A stretch of 64,000 bases of DNA from Hyperoplus lanceolatus (Eukaryota > Chordata > Actinopteri > Uranoscopiformes > Ammodytidae): NCBI GenBank assembly GCA_026929865.2, contig CM049395.1, positions 31,423,501-31,487,500 on the forward strand, written 5' to 3'. This document shows, piece after piece, positions 12,601 through 22,930 of this stretch. Under the pieces are notes generated by a model. That model did not search any database. It had not been told where the DNA came from and was given only the letters and a program-made list of their open reading frames with translations. Each line of letters opens with the position of its first letter. The first letter of the stretch is position 1. The translations under genes were made by a program, and so were the position numbers.

Positions 12601-14838
12601 CCACTGAGAGGGTTGTGGATTTCAGAAAGTACTGAGAGACGGACTAGCGCACATCCATTTGGACTTTTTACGTTACTTGACGACAATGAGACATTGAGAA
12701 AAATAAATAATCTCCCCACCCATCGTCATTGTAGTGCTGACCCAAGTTAATTCCCTTGTACCATTTTCTCTGCTTCACCTCATCAGAGCTATGGTGTGAA
12801 CCACCTGCTCACATTCGCCAACCTGAGGCAGTTGGGGCTGCTGGTGGAGCAGCAGCCGGGGGAAACACTGACTGTCATGGAGAGCAATTTAGGCAAACTG
12901 GTCAACGACAAAACCGCAGGTAGATTCTTAACCACTTCTCCTTAATCACAGTCTCATTGGTTTTTGGCCTGACAAAATGAATTTATGAATGTAAGACAGA
13001 TTTCCAATGAACTGTCCTGATCCTCCTTATTTATTTTTTAATTTTTCCAGGAAAGCTGACCGATGCCTTTTCTTCTCTTGCAAGGAAGAGCAATTTCAGA
13101 GCTCTTAGCAGAAAGCTCAACCTGGTAAATTATCTCTCAATTATTTTGCTTAATTGAAAATAACAAAAAAAGATTTAAAGATTTAAAGATAATGTCACTG
13201 TGCCACACTGTATGTTATTAACCGTATTATCATATTTTGTGTAAAGGTGCCAAAGTCAAGTGAAGAATATGACCTGCGCGTCCCTCGAGACATGGCTTAC
13301 ATATTCAGTGGTGCCTACGTCCCTCTGAGCTGCAAACTCATCGAGCAGGTGAGTCAACCTGCATTTATTCCAAAGGATCTGACTTGCGTTGTTTCTGTGA
13401 AGGAATTCAACTAAAGACGAATAGTGCCAATACGATGACACCCTTTTCTGAATGTTATTCCTGGCTTGGTCCTCTGTAGGTGTTGGAGCGAGACGGTTGG
13501 ACGGGGCTTGAAGAAGTCACCAGGCTGCTGAATGGACATGAATTTGCTGTTACAGGTTAGGAGATGTTAATATAATGTTGATAATATTCAATGAATAATT
13601 TGAGGCTTTTGAGTTCAGTGAGTGTTTATATGCAAGTCAGTAACTTGGATTTGTTAAATGCCAGCTTTGTTATTAGGGAAGGGGATTAGAGAAAACAATT
13701 TTTAAGGAAAACTGCATTCATCCAAGAGTCACTCCCAGTTTAAATAAGATTGCGGTTAGGGAGAAAGTTGTTCACTGCTGCATGTAACGAAGGATTTAAG
13801 GTAACCAGGATGCTACAGGGCAAGCGTTTGTATTGTCATTTTGATCTTAGTTATCTTGTTACTAGCATGCATGTGTGTAAACATGCTGGTAGTTTAAAAT
13901 TGAACAAGTAAATCCACAGATAAATGTTTTGAATCGAAGAATGCTTCATATGTATTTTCTCTCCAATCAGGCAGCAACGGAGCTGATTTAAAAGCAAAGA
14001 ATGATGCTCAGCGCATCGTTCTTGTCATGTTCCTTGGCGGCTGCACATTTTCTGAGATTTCAGCCCTACGCTTCCTAGGCAGAGAGAAAGGTAAACATGG
14101 CCTGAATGCCCATTCTCATACACACACGCACGCACATATGCACACACACACACACACACACATTCATACCACCACCACTATTCATGGAACAGACAGAAGC
14201 CTCATTGTTGTCTGAACTGCTCCTGAGATGTATAACGCTTACAAACTAATTCCTCAAAAACATGTCATATCCTATTAACTTCACATTCAGCAAACTGTGC
14301 TAATTTATAAATAGCTTATTATGCACCCTTGTTATGCTACAAAGACATTACCCAATTACATTGAGTAGCTACAAAAATTTGAAGAGTATGGTTGGACTTT
14401 GATATTTGATTATAGTTGTCTGTAATAAGCAGTATTTTTTAATTTCACATGTCTGTATTTTTGTTATAAAGCAAATAAAAAGTTCTTTAAGTGTAAGTAG
14501 ATATTCATTCACTAAAATCTTTAATATATGTTCATATAGGCCTATGTCTAACTGAATGCTTTACTGTAGTAGGAAAATGAGCATGCTGTGTGTAAACAGA
14601 ATAACATGCAACAATTAATTGTAATAAAGAAATAAAATAGTAATACAATTAATTGAAACTACTTGGAAATGATTGGAAAAGCCCTAAATTCAGTTGTTGC
14701 TTTGTGCGAAAAGATCAATGTTATTTTAACAAACTTTACTGATTTTTATTTTCTGCAGGTTATAAATTCATCGTGGTGACCACTGCGATTACAAGCAGTT
14801 CAAGACTTCTCGAGGCGTTGGTGGACAACAATGTATGA
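268..14838 (+). CDS. vps33b: VPS33B, Sec1/Munc18-family vacuolar sorting protein (first exon outside window)
   Basis: Sec1/Munc18-like protein that pairs with VIPAS39 in endosomal, lysosomal and apical-recycling traffic. 21 coding exons: 268-348, 500-561, 711-760, 1170-1237, 1328-1373, 1470-1564, 2780-2884, 3037-3127, 3217-3294, 11306-11379, 11480-11566, 11654-11744, 11832-11906, 12043-12162, 12260-12306, 12787-12919, 13051-13124, 13247-13348, 13480-13555, 13971-14090, 14759-14838 (stop TGA). All phases join without a frameshift, giving 584 residues. Reading starts at [20 protein letters not shown], which is near residue 33 in the 617-aa human protein, so only about 32 N-terminal residues are missing. 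Recognisable blocks are [38 protein letters not shown], [21 protein letters not shown] and [20 protein letters not shown]. The intron after exon 3294 is 8 kb and packed with transposons. The next gene is prc1 on the same strand, as in the human neighbourhood. Identification is from remembered family sequence and is very secure. Confidence 0.96.
441..481. repeat. (TG)n microsatellite just upstream of a vps33b exon
   Basis: About 20 uninterrupted TG units end 18 bases before the 62-bp exon at 500-561. They occupy the position of the polypyrimidine tract region of that intron. Confidence 0.97.
591..682. repeat. (AC)n microsatellite just downstream of the same exon
   Basis: About 45 AC units, with one interruption near 671, begin 29 bases after the exon end at 561. 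They are complementary to the TG tract on the other side of the exon. Confidence 0.97.
1612..2409. mobile_element. non-autonomous DNA transposon with GGGCCCGACCGAT terminal inverted repeats
   Basis: The left end GGGCCCGACCGAT (from 1612) and the right end ATCGGTCGGGCCC (to 2409) are inverted copies. AT-rich subterminal DNA carries several ATCGGCCGAT-like motifs at both ends. I could not find a clear target-site duplication. It lies in the vps33b intron between exons 1470-1564 and 2780-2884 and carries a nested LINE tail. No transposase is readable. Confidence 0.8.
1880..2135 (+). mobile_element. LINE 3' tail nested in the 1612-2409 element
   Basis: The segment ends with the tail pattern tgtaaagtgtctttgaatg, then a stretch related to the common gcgctatataaa motif, then (ATT)n at 2121-2135. 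This is the usual 3' end of fish L2/CR1-like non-LTR retrotransposons. Only the 3' end is present (5' truncation). The upstream limit is approximate. Confidence 0.6.
3890..4620. mobile_element. partial copy of the same family as the 4922-7235 element
   Basis: This stretch shares with 4922-7235 the order of blocks tgtgtgtttgatatta, cagagttcttctgct, tgcatttaaatgcattcatt, a small start-codon context encoding MSHKRKK, a GC hairpin gggggggcatacccccgg, and the terminus GGGCCGGCTCTG (ends 4620). Its left part merges into the second-shell hAT end, and no separate left terminus or target duplication is visible. The coding start is followed by a stop after about 16 codons, so it is an internally deleted copy. 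Confidence 0.65.
5173..6783. mobile_element. Tc1/mariner element with about 600-bp inverted repeats, innermost shell
   Basis: The left end CAGTGTCGTGCGAAAGTTTG (5173) and its near-perfect complement at the right end (to 6783) are flanked by TA on both sides (5171-5172 and 6784-6785), the Tc1/mariner signature. The inverted arms are unusually long, about 5173-5772 and 6185-6783, so the outer part of the transposase region is present twice in opposite orientation. Inserted in the 4922-7235 hAT copy: the uninterrupted homologue at 3890-4620 shows the empty site agaaatatgtccc. Confidence 0.92.
5580..6190 (+). pseudogene. broken Tc1-type transposase
   Basis: A decayed transposase reads through the centre of the Tc1 element. 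Recognisable pieces include a helix-turn-helix-like part around 5640-5770, the [20 protein letters not shown] region near 5810-5870, and a catalytic-core remnant [20 protein letters not shown] near 6001-6055, in which the usual DES/DESKF triad context appears as TDKSK. Stop codons and a frameshift interrupt it, so it is not functional. Confidence 0.8.
7821..8887. mobile_element. non-autonomous TIR element, possibly PIF/Harbinger-like
   Basis: Perfect 14-bp inverted termini (GGGGCACTTTACAC at 7821 and its complement ending 8887) are flanked on both sides by TGA, consistent with a 3-bp target duplication. There is no long reading frame. It sits inside the right half of the second-shell hAT element. 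The superfamily call rests only on the termini and the 3-bp flank. Confidence 0.75.
10932..11157. mobile_element. 226-bp MITE with 9-bp target duplication
   Basis: It begins TAGTCTCGCAAAGCCAGACC and ends in GGTCAAGCCAGACTA, forming imperfect terminal inverted repeats. The 9-bp sequence TGTAAAGCA flanks it exactly (10923-10931 and 11158-11166). It is GC-richer than the surrounding intron. It lies about 110 bp after the end of the large nested stack and 150 bp before a vps33b exon. Confidence 0.85.
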
Positions 14839-14992
14839 AGCCTGCCAGCACATCATGACAACACACAGAAACCGAGACATTCCTGCTGCAGGCGCTTGTT
14901 CTGTTCTCCGTCCAGCACCGGCGGTACAAACGGAGAGTGTTTGCCAAGTGTCTGAGTCTGACAGAAAGATAACTGTAAACATGTATAAAGTG

Positions 14993-14998
14993 AATAAA
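14993..14998 (+). terminator. vps33b poly(A) signal
   Basis: AATAAA occurs 155 bases after the TGA stop and is followed by a GT-rich stretch, as expected for 3' end formation. Confidence 0.8.
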
Positions 14999-15140
14999 TG
15001 TTTTTAACGGGGTTGTTGCTTGTTTTCCTTTACTGTACTGTACTGCCGTGAATTCTTAAAATAATAATACCGTCATAGATTCCTGAAACTGGTGTGTTTG
15101 TTTCTCCCCTGGGTTGGGCGATGGGCGGTGCCCACTAATG

Positions 15141-15297
15141 ATTAGCCTCGTTCGACTTAGAGCCGTCCTGCTCAGACCTGCGCAACTATGACGCGCGTCT
15201 TGCTGAGCGCACAACAAAAATGCTGTGCGCTCAGCAAGCCGAGCGTCATAGTTGCGCAGGTCTTAGCAAGACGGCTCCAACTCGAACGAGGCTAGTA
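15141..15297. repeat. palindromic MITE-like hairpin upstream of prc1
   Basis: Two roughly 70-base arms (about 15141-15212 and 15225-15297) are nearly perfect inverted copies around a 12-base loop. Examples are TTAGCCTCGTTCGA against TCGAACGAGGCTA, and GACCTGCGCAACTATGACG against its complement. It fills the gap between the vps33b 3' end and the prc1 promoter. I could not see a clear target duplication. Confidence 0.85.
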
Positions 15298-15358
15298 ACT
15301 GTTGAAGAATCTGTCGGGCTGCGTTGGTTTGACACAACACGCGCTCCCGCTGAACAAG

Positions 15359-15398
15359 CCAATCAAAGAGCAGAACGCCGCTATACGCGTATTTTGAA
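15359..15398 (+). promoter_or_regulatory. prc1 core promoter: CCAAT box plus CHR
   Basis: A CCAAT box (15359-15363) is followed 30 bases later by TTTGAA (15393-15398), which matches a cell-cycle homology region (CHR). The ATG is at 15517. NF-Y at CCAAT plus DREAM/MMB at a CHR is the known arrangement for G2/M genes, including mammalian PRC1. No TATA box is apparent. The assignment is an inference from motif and position. Confidence 0.6.
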
Positions 15399-15516
15399 CT
15401 GAGTGGAAACGGACTGCACCGAGCAGGTAGAGAGGCTACTCGACGCTACGCTTGTCACTGACAAGTTTTATTGGATTTATACTGTTCCCGATAACTGCAA
15501 AAACTTTTGGGATTTA

Positions 15517-16680
15517 ATGATGAGAAAAAGGTAAGTTCAAATACTCTTTGCGACCGAATTGGTTTGCCGCAAATGTTAGATATTGGCTAGACGAGATCGT
15601 GAGTAATATCAACCGAGCTAGCTTGCATTAGCTGAACTAACGCCAACGTCGGTTAGATTGATCAGATTTGTGTTACTGTGTGTTTGATTTGGTTTAAACT
15701 ATTACCATTTTCTAAGTTGTTTGCTAAACTAGTGTCTCCCACTGTGTGTCCGTCCCTATAGCGAGGTGCTCGCAGCGGAGTCGGTGTCATGCCTGAATAA
15801 AGCTTTGTGCCATCTGAAGGACATTTGGGAGGAGATCGGTATCCCAGAGGACCAAAGACTACAGAGGACCAGTGTTGTCAAGAACCACATTAAGGTGAGA
15901 ACCCGAGGAGCAAAAAGGACACGAGCATGGCTGTACAGATAGATCTGATACTGTCGCTACACCTGCTGCTTTCTTAGTTTGGATAATATGTATGTGCGAG
16001 GTTATTATCACTTGACCCGAAACAGGTTTTTGGACGGGGGGGGGGGGGGTTTCTATAAGAACTCTACCTCAATGCATGAAACTGCGAGACATCTGGTCAA
16101 CAAAGATACTGAATTAAACTGTTTTAGACTGATGTTAATATTAAATAGTAAATCATCTGATAATGATCCTTTGGCTGATGTGTTTGAAGTAACATTTAGT
16201 TTCTCAATATTGATTGGGTAAATTTACAGTGTAAAAATAAACTTGTAGTGGCTACAATTTCTATCTGAGATTTATCTTAGATATAAGGAGAAAGATAGAA
16301 ATCTTTGAGTTAACTTAACTCAAAGATTGAAGCTAAACTTACAAGCACAAAAACGCAGATATCTAACTTTCTGTGCTTTTTTCTTAAATCTCAATGTTGC
16401 AAGAATTTCCTTTGCTACACTCCTCAGTCTGCATAATGCTGATGTATTTTACTTTATTTATCCACTAGAGCTTATTGGAGATGATGATCAAAGAAGAGGA
16501 ATCTTTGAAAACCAGGCTCGTAACAAGCATTCAATCATGCAGGACGGAAATGCAGAAACTCTGCCTGGATCTGAAGCTCCCTGTGTTCGAGGTAACTGCA
16601 ACTTTGTTCAAAGCACAACACATCTACTTACAGCACCGGCAGAGTGACATTATTAACACTGGCTTCTGAGCACACATCCC

Positions 16681-16738
<58 letters not shown>

Positions 16739-19700
16739 TTATATATAGGGGAAGGTGGGGTGATTTGTGCATTTTGGAAGTTGCAAAACCCCTTGTTTCT
16801 AGAAAACCGTGGAAGAAATTGGAAATGTGACCACATATTTAAGAAGAGCCATCCATTTGACTCATCCTGTAAAGAAGGGAGACACAAGGAATAAGATATA
16901 AGCACATTTAAGCTCAAAAAACTGTGTTTTGCCTTTCAAAGTAAAATTTCCATGATCAAGGTTTTTTGATTATTGTGTCTGAACAATTATAGACACGTTT
17001 GAAAACATTTGACACATGTTTTAGTGCTTTGGTATGCTACACTTTGAGTCTATATAGTTAGCACAATGTCAACCCTAAATTGCTGCATCATGCCTATTAT
17101 CCAAAATTCTGGGGATGGGGTGATTTGTGCGCAAGGGCCTGGGTGAGTTATAAGTAAGTAAGTAAGTAAAATGTATTTATAAAAGCACATTTATGACAGT
17201 TTGCACTGTCCAAAGTGCTGTACATAGTGCATTCAGTAGGTAAACAATGAAGGTAAAATAACAATAACCAAAATAAAAGACGTAAAGCCCATACATCCAC
17301 ATAAACACAGATAGTAGTGCAGAGGTAAGTAAGTAGTGCAGAGGTTAATGGGGAGGAAACACCAGGGTGTACATATGGGTTTTGAGCCTTGATTTAAAGG
17401 CAGAAATGTAGGGGGAATCACATTTGTCAGGTGGCAGTTGGTTCCACAAGCACGGAGCAACTAGTGCAAAGTACATTTCTGAGAGTTGTGCCAGTGGCAT
17501 GGCTGTATACGCTGGTCACCAAAAGAAAGTGATAGTCTACAGTAGCTCAGGAGAGAGTGACATCTCAAATTCCACTTAACGACACCACTGATGAGAGTTC
17601 AGATGGCCAGAAAGATGATGATGGTGACTTTGTCATTGTGACACAATGACGCACAAATCACCCCACTACGTGGGGTGATTTGTGCGACAAGACAACTTTT
17701 TTTCCGAAAGCTATATTTCTTAAACAGTTTATTCCAGATCCAAAGTTTTTATTGCCAGGGATGCACAACATCCTGAAATATATGTACATATTTGAGTTGG
17801 AGACATAACTGTCAAGGCCTCACTTTAAAATCACTTTGAGTAAAAAGTTGCACAAATCACCCCACCTTCCCCTATATTTTTTTTTTCAGTTAGTTCACTG
17901 CATTAAACAGCTTGCAGACTATTTTGTATGACCTAAAATGCCTCAAAGTTGTTTAAGTTTTCAGTTGATGCTAAACAGATTAATTGTGCAGAGTTGAAGA
18001 CAATGCCTTGAGAAACATCTTTCTGATTTGACTTTGCTGGTATCTTCTGTGTGTGTGTGTTTAGGAGGAGGGTGGCATCAGCATGCTGCAGCAGGAGAAG
18101 AACATCCGCACACAGGTGGAGGCTCTGATGAAGGAGAAGACTCAGCGCATGCAGAAGCTGAAGGTTCTTCTGGACCAGGACCAGGACCTGTGTGACATCC
18201 TGTGCTCCATGCCTTATGGCATCGTGCCAGACTCTGTCCCCTCACTGGAAACCCTGGAGAACTTCAGCCAGCACATCGCTAACCAGAACGCTGAGAAGGT
18301 GAGGGCTCTTTGTTACGACTACATCTTGCATACATCGGAAAAATATGTCACTTTTGGATGAAAGCCTTGTTTTGTCAATTTTAAATTTTTTTATGCATTC
18401 ATATTTTCATAAAATTCAAACCCATCCTTTGTACAAGGATGTTTTCCAATAGCTGTATGATTACATTTAAATCTTTGTTGAAAATAGTAGGCTGAGGCTA
18501 ATCTAAAAAAAACATATCTGGCATTTTGCAACAAGTAGCCGGTCACTAGAAAGAGCCTCAGGGAAACAACACAGTCAGAACTTTAGTCAAGGACTCCATC
18601 TTATCCGTACTTGACCAAATGATGTTTTTCAGGCAAGGCGGTATGCTGAGTTCACGGACATCAAGAAGCACATCATCGTGCACATGGAGCAGCTGGACCA
18701 CATCCCAGAGAACAGCTTTGAGAAGGACGTCGTCTGTGAGGACGAGGACTCGTTTTGCCTTTCCAGAGACAACATTACGTCACTCAAACTCCTTCTCTGT
18801 CAGGTCAGAAGTTTGTTTAGTTCATTGCATTCATACGTCTGAGTTCTGTAAAGATTTTGAGAAAGTAATATTTCCCCACAAAAAAATTATAATCAGGCCT
18901 TGAAAGTTGACAGGAAAATGTTTGATGTTTTTCTATAGTCCAGTCAGTTTATTTTATCAACAATCCGGCACTGGCTTAACCTCTTATCAAGGTGTTAGGT
19001 GAAGCTGAGTTTGTTACTGATGCTACTTGTTGTCTTGCAGCTAGAGGAACGCAAGGCAGAGAGGGAGGCAATGTGTGAGATTCACAGAGAGAAGATCCAG
19101 CAGCTGTGGGACAGACTGCAGGCTCCTCAGGAGGAGAGGGAGGCCTTCAACGAACACATGGTCTCATCCAGGAAGAGGAACCTGGAAGCGGTGAGGAGAC
19201 TGAAGTGTCCTGTGTGCTGCTGACTGCCTACTTCATCCATTTTCAGCCATGACTGTCAGTGCTGTGGCTACTGTTTAGTTTACACTTGTATCTTTCCCCT
19301 TCAGTTACAAGCAGAAGTTCAGCGTCTGGAGGAGCTCAAACTGTTAAACATCCGCACCGTCACCGACAACATCCGCTCCGAGGTCGTCGTGTTCTGGGAA
19401 AAGTGCTTCTTCAGCACCGAACAGCGACAGGCTTTCGCTCCATATTTTAGCGGTGGGTTCCTCTTGTTAGACATTTTAACTGCCTTAAATAAAAAGAACA
19501 ATACTAGAGTTTGGAACAATGCTAAGACTTTGACTTGACTATTTTGTAGAGGATTTTTCTGAAGAGCTGTTGAGTCTGCATGACGCTGAGATCCAGCGCC
19601 TGAGGCAGCATTATGAGGAACACAAAGAGCTGTTCGATGGGGTTCGCCAGTGGGAAGACAGCTGGAGACTCTACCGGGAGCTGGAGGTGAGCACACTGAT

Positions 19701-22700
19701 AAGGAGTAGGATACAAAAACAACAAGAGTAACAACAAAACGTTCCATTCATTTAAAGATAATAGCCAAACCTGAGCTGGTTTGCAGATAACGGCCCACTC
19801 CAATTCTTTTGAAGGGAAAGACAGTGTTTAGAATGAATTGCCGTTTTTCAGAACAGACTTGGTAAAAATGTAATATAATATTCAGTAGTTTGTTTTACTT
19901 AGTGTATAATCGCTTGAAAATAAAAAAAAATAATAATTTATTATTACCTTAGAATGAGCCTTTTATATCTACATAGAAGCAGGGTCATAATCCATCCCTC
20001 ATTGTTCTCATTCACAGAAAAAGGCCACGGATCCGACAAGATTCACCAACAGAGGAGGGAATCTTCTCAAAGAGGAGAAGCAGAGGTCTGAGCTGCATAA
20101 AAGCGTGCCGAAGGTAAGACATGAAGGCAGACTATTATGTTCTACAAGGAAAATATATTTTCGTTTGACAGTTAACTGGTCTTTATGCACAGATTTTTCT
20201 TTTATCTTTAATTCAAGCTTGAAAAGAAGTTAAAAGCCGAGATTGATGCATGGGAAGGTGAACAGGCTCGTGAGTTTCTAGTCAACGGCCAGAAGTTTCT
20301 GCAGTATGTGGAGGAACAGTGGGAGCTGCACCGGCTAGAGAAAGAGAAGGAGAAACAAGAGCGGGTAAACGAGAACACATTGTTGTTTTAAAGGCTTAGT
20401 CTGTGTATTAACTGGTAAAATGTGTTGACTCATTTCTTTTACAAACTTACAGCATCTGAAGAAGAGCAAACAGACCGAGGAGGATATGCTGTACGGAACG
20501 GCTGTGCGAACACCCACCAAACGCAGATTACTTGGCATCACCACCCCCAATAAGACTCGGAAGGTGATAAACCCAGTCTGTGGCTCACTTTTTCATAATT
20601 ACTGTATAAATTATTGGTGTTGCGTCCGGCTCTGTCAGCACTAACTCTCTCCCTTTGTCTCACTGTGCAGTTTAACGCCACCTCCAGCATTTCTAGCGCC
20701 ACCTCTAACAGCACGCGCTCTGTCTTTGGTGGAACTGTCTGTCGCTCGCCTGGGCCCCGCCCACCTCTCTCAGCAAACAAGGTTGGTTCAGAATGGAAGA
20801 GGTCAAACGTTATACGCATATCATCAGACCAAAAGAAAAAGTAATTTGCGCACTCAAATCAAACTGGCAGGAAAATACGTTTTGACGAGCAATTATGAAT
20901 AACCCAACAGAACCATGAGAATTAAGTGACAGGATTATCCAAACTGCTGTCAAACACGCAGACAATGACCCAACTTACTAATAACATAACCAGTTTGCAA
21001 AGACTGAATAACACTGCGCCTGTCTATGCTTTGCAGCATAGATAACCTACATAACATACATTTTTTCTTTCTCATCTTTACAGAAATGTTTGTCCGATGA
21101 ATATGAACTAGTAAATATGTTATTTATTGTACCTTACTCCCAACTTATTCACGGGTTTAATTCTGATGATTCGGTGGGGTTCTTCCTTCCGGCTATTATT
21201 TCTGTATCCATTTCTCTCTTTAAATCAGACCGTTGTGGTGTTAAAGAGGACAGTTGGTCCAACTTGCCTAATGGTCTTCCCTCCTGCTGTTGTCATGTGT
21301 CCTTCAGGTTCCAGCATCACGTACTCCAGTTGGTGTTAAACCTCCCCAGCCACGGCTCCAAGGCTGCAACAAGGAGAATGAGGCCCAACTGAAGGGGACA
21401 ACCCCTCTGAGTGGTGCGTTGCTGACTCCCGCTAGTCCACATCGTAACTTCAGCTTAGCCTCTGTGGCCAGCACATATTCAGAGTTTGTGGTAATTCACC
21501 CTTTTGTCTTCTAATCTATTTTTCTCTTTCCTCATTTCTGTGCAACCACACATTTTAAGTGTATTGTGTAGATATGTGATATGTGCTGATGATGTACAAA
21601 TGTTGATAATATAACTTTATATTTTAGAGAGACTTGGTCAACACTGAACCAATTCAGTCCAGGTCTGTTTGGAATATTAAAACCTTGTGTATTTGTGACT
21701 AATCCCTTATTTAACTGGCAGTAACGGCATGCTTCTAATCGCTAGGAGAATGGCCCCTTAAGAAGCAATTTACCATGCTGTTTTAGCTGGAACATGCACA
21801 GTTGGCAGGCATTCAGACCAAAATCAATTCTGTGTTAAGAATCATGCAGGGGGCTGTGTTTGGTGAGGAGGTGCTTCTGCATATTCAGGTGTGACATTTA
21901 ATATGCAATATCCAGGAAATGTCATTTGAGTAACATATCTGTGAATTTGAGCCCTTCTCAAACACTTTTTACAAGTTATCTTGGTGGCAAGTAATAAGAT
22001 TAATAGTGGCTAGTAAAGTTATCCCCAGCAGAATTGAGCGCTAAAATGCATTTGATTGGCCATCATGCTGTCTTCAAGATGAAATGTTTTGTTTTGTTTT
22101 TGTATGAGTTGAGCCAGGTCGAACTTTTTTTGCTGATGCCCCATTGGTTGGTTGGTACCAACAGACTAGCCTCATTCAGCTGAGACAGGGCTGTGTTTTT
22201 TTTTTCTCTCACCACACCCTTCACAAGTCTGTCACATCTATACACATACATGTGTTGAATTGGAATATTGATGCTTCATTTTGATTAACAACAACTATAC
22301 ACACACCTGACTGCATCCCAAAAAATCTTTTTTTGCGTCTACTTTTTTTTTGGAAGGCAGAGAGAGGGACTCTGCAGCAAGGCTGAGGTGACCAGGCGGA
22401 ACTAAAGACTCAGGAGCCTGGGTCTCAGTGGTCGGGATGATAGATCAAACACTTAGTTCAACACCACAAAGTGCCACTGCTTCTCTATGTTGCATGCTCT
22501 TGAATGGCTTGACCCACACTCTCCACAACCACCGCACAGATATCAGGTTTTGGTGTGAAGTCCATTGTAGAAGACAAAAAGAGTACATTGACTTGACAAC
22601 AGTTGATCAGAATGTGGTATACATTAAGGGGACCATTATAGGTTCAGGGGAAAAAAGCCAGACCCAAATGAAATAACAACACTTCATGAAATAGCTTGAT

Positions 22701-22930
22701 GCGCGATTGTGTGTCCTCTAATTCACACTAACATGCTTCATATGTGTCATTTCATAATTATTAGCAAATTTTAACTTTGGGGCGTTGCCTCTTTCTCATA
22801 TTCTGGCATTACATTCTGAGAGAATCCATCCTTATTGGCTGTTTTTCTGTTTCCATAGCGAGACCTGTCGAAGGCCTCTGACGCCAAGATCCAGCACCAC
22901 ATCCTGAACTCCACCACCACCAACCATTGA
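15517..22930 (+). CDS. prc1: PRC1, protein regulator of cytokinesis 1
   Basis: Antiparallel microtubule bundler of the spindle midzone (Ase1/MAP65/PRC1 family) that recruits KIF4A and other midzone factors for cytokinesis. Coding exons: 15517-15530, 15762-15894, 16469-16591, 18065-18298, 18633-18803, 19041-19190, 19305-19452, 19550-19686, 20018-20113, 20218-20364, 20453-20563, 20671-20781, 21308-21490, 22859-22930 (TGA). They give 609 residues, against 620 in human. Residues 1-49 form the N-terminal dimerisation start (SEVLAAESVSCLNKALCHLK), followed by coiled-coil rod exons. The spectrin-like microtubule-binding part includes RFTNRGGNLLKEEKQR. CDK-type sites RTPTKRR (T471) and TTPNK (T482) match human T470 and T481. 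The basic, Ser/Thr-rich tail contains FGGTV and SVASTYSEF. Two adjacent ATGs (15517 and 15520) could serve as start. Teleosts have two prc1 genes, and I cannot say whether this is prc1a or prc1b. Confidence 0.96.
16681..16738. repeat. (ATT)n microsatellite
   Basis: About 19 units lie in the prc1 intron, immediately upstream of the TIR element at 16748. Confidence 0.97.
16748..17872. mobile_element. 1.1-kb TIR element with iterated GGGGTGATTTGTGC motif
   Basis: The left end GGGGAAGGTGGGGTGATTTG (16748) and its exact complement at the right end (to 17872) form terminal inverted repeats of 23 bp. The core GGGGTGATTTGTGC occurs five times: at both ends, at 17117-17130, and as an inverted pair within a 37-bp perfect palindrome at 17650-17686. 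No transposase frame is visible. It lies in the prc1 intron between exons 16469-16591 and 18065-18298. Flanks are TATA-rich on both sides, so the target duplication is ambiguous. I do not recognise the superfamily. Confidence 0.82.
17150..17475 (-). mobile_element. LINE 3' fragment nested in the TIR element
   Basis: It begins with (TAAG)n and then aaaatgtatttataaaagca, a tail-like pattern seen at fish non-LTR 3' ends. The complement further in (ccaactgccacctgacaaat) resembles L2-like 3' coding or UTR sequence. It is inserted in reverse orientation relative to prc1. Family and limits are approximate. Confidence 0.5.

Noticed and set aside
21626..21664. Possible extra prc1 exon between ATATTTTAG and a GTCTGT donor
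   Set aside because: The 35-bp segment would not keep the frame into the last exon, whereas joining 21490 directly to 22859 gives the conserved SKAS...ILNST ending. It could still be an alternative exon.
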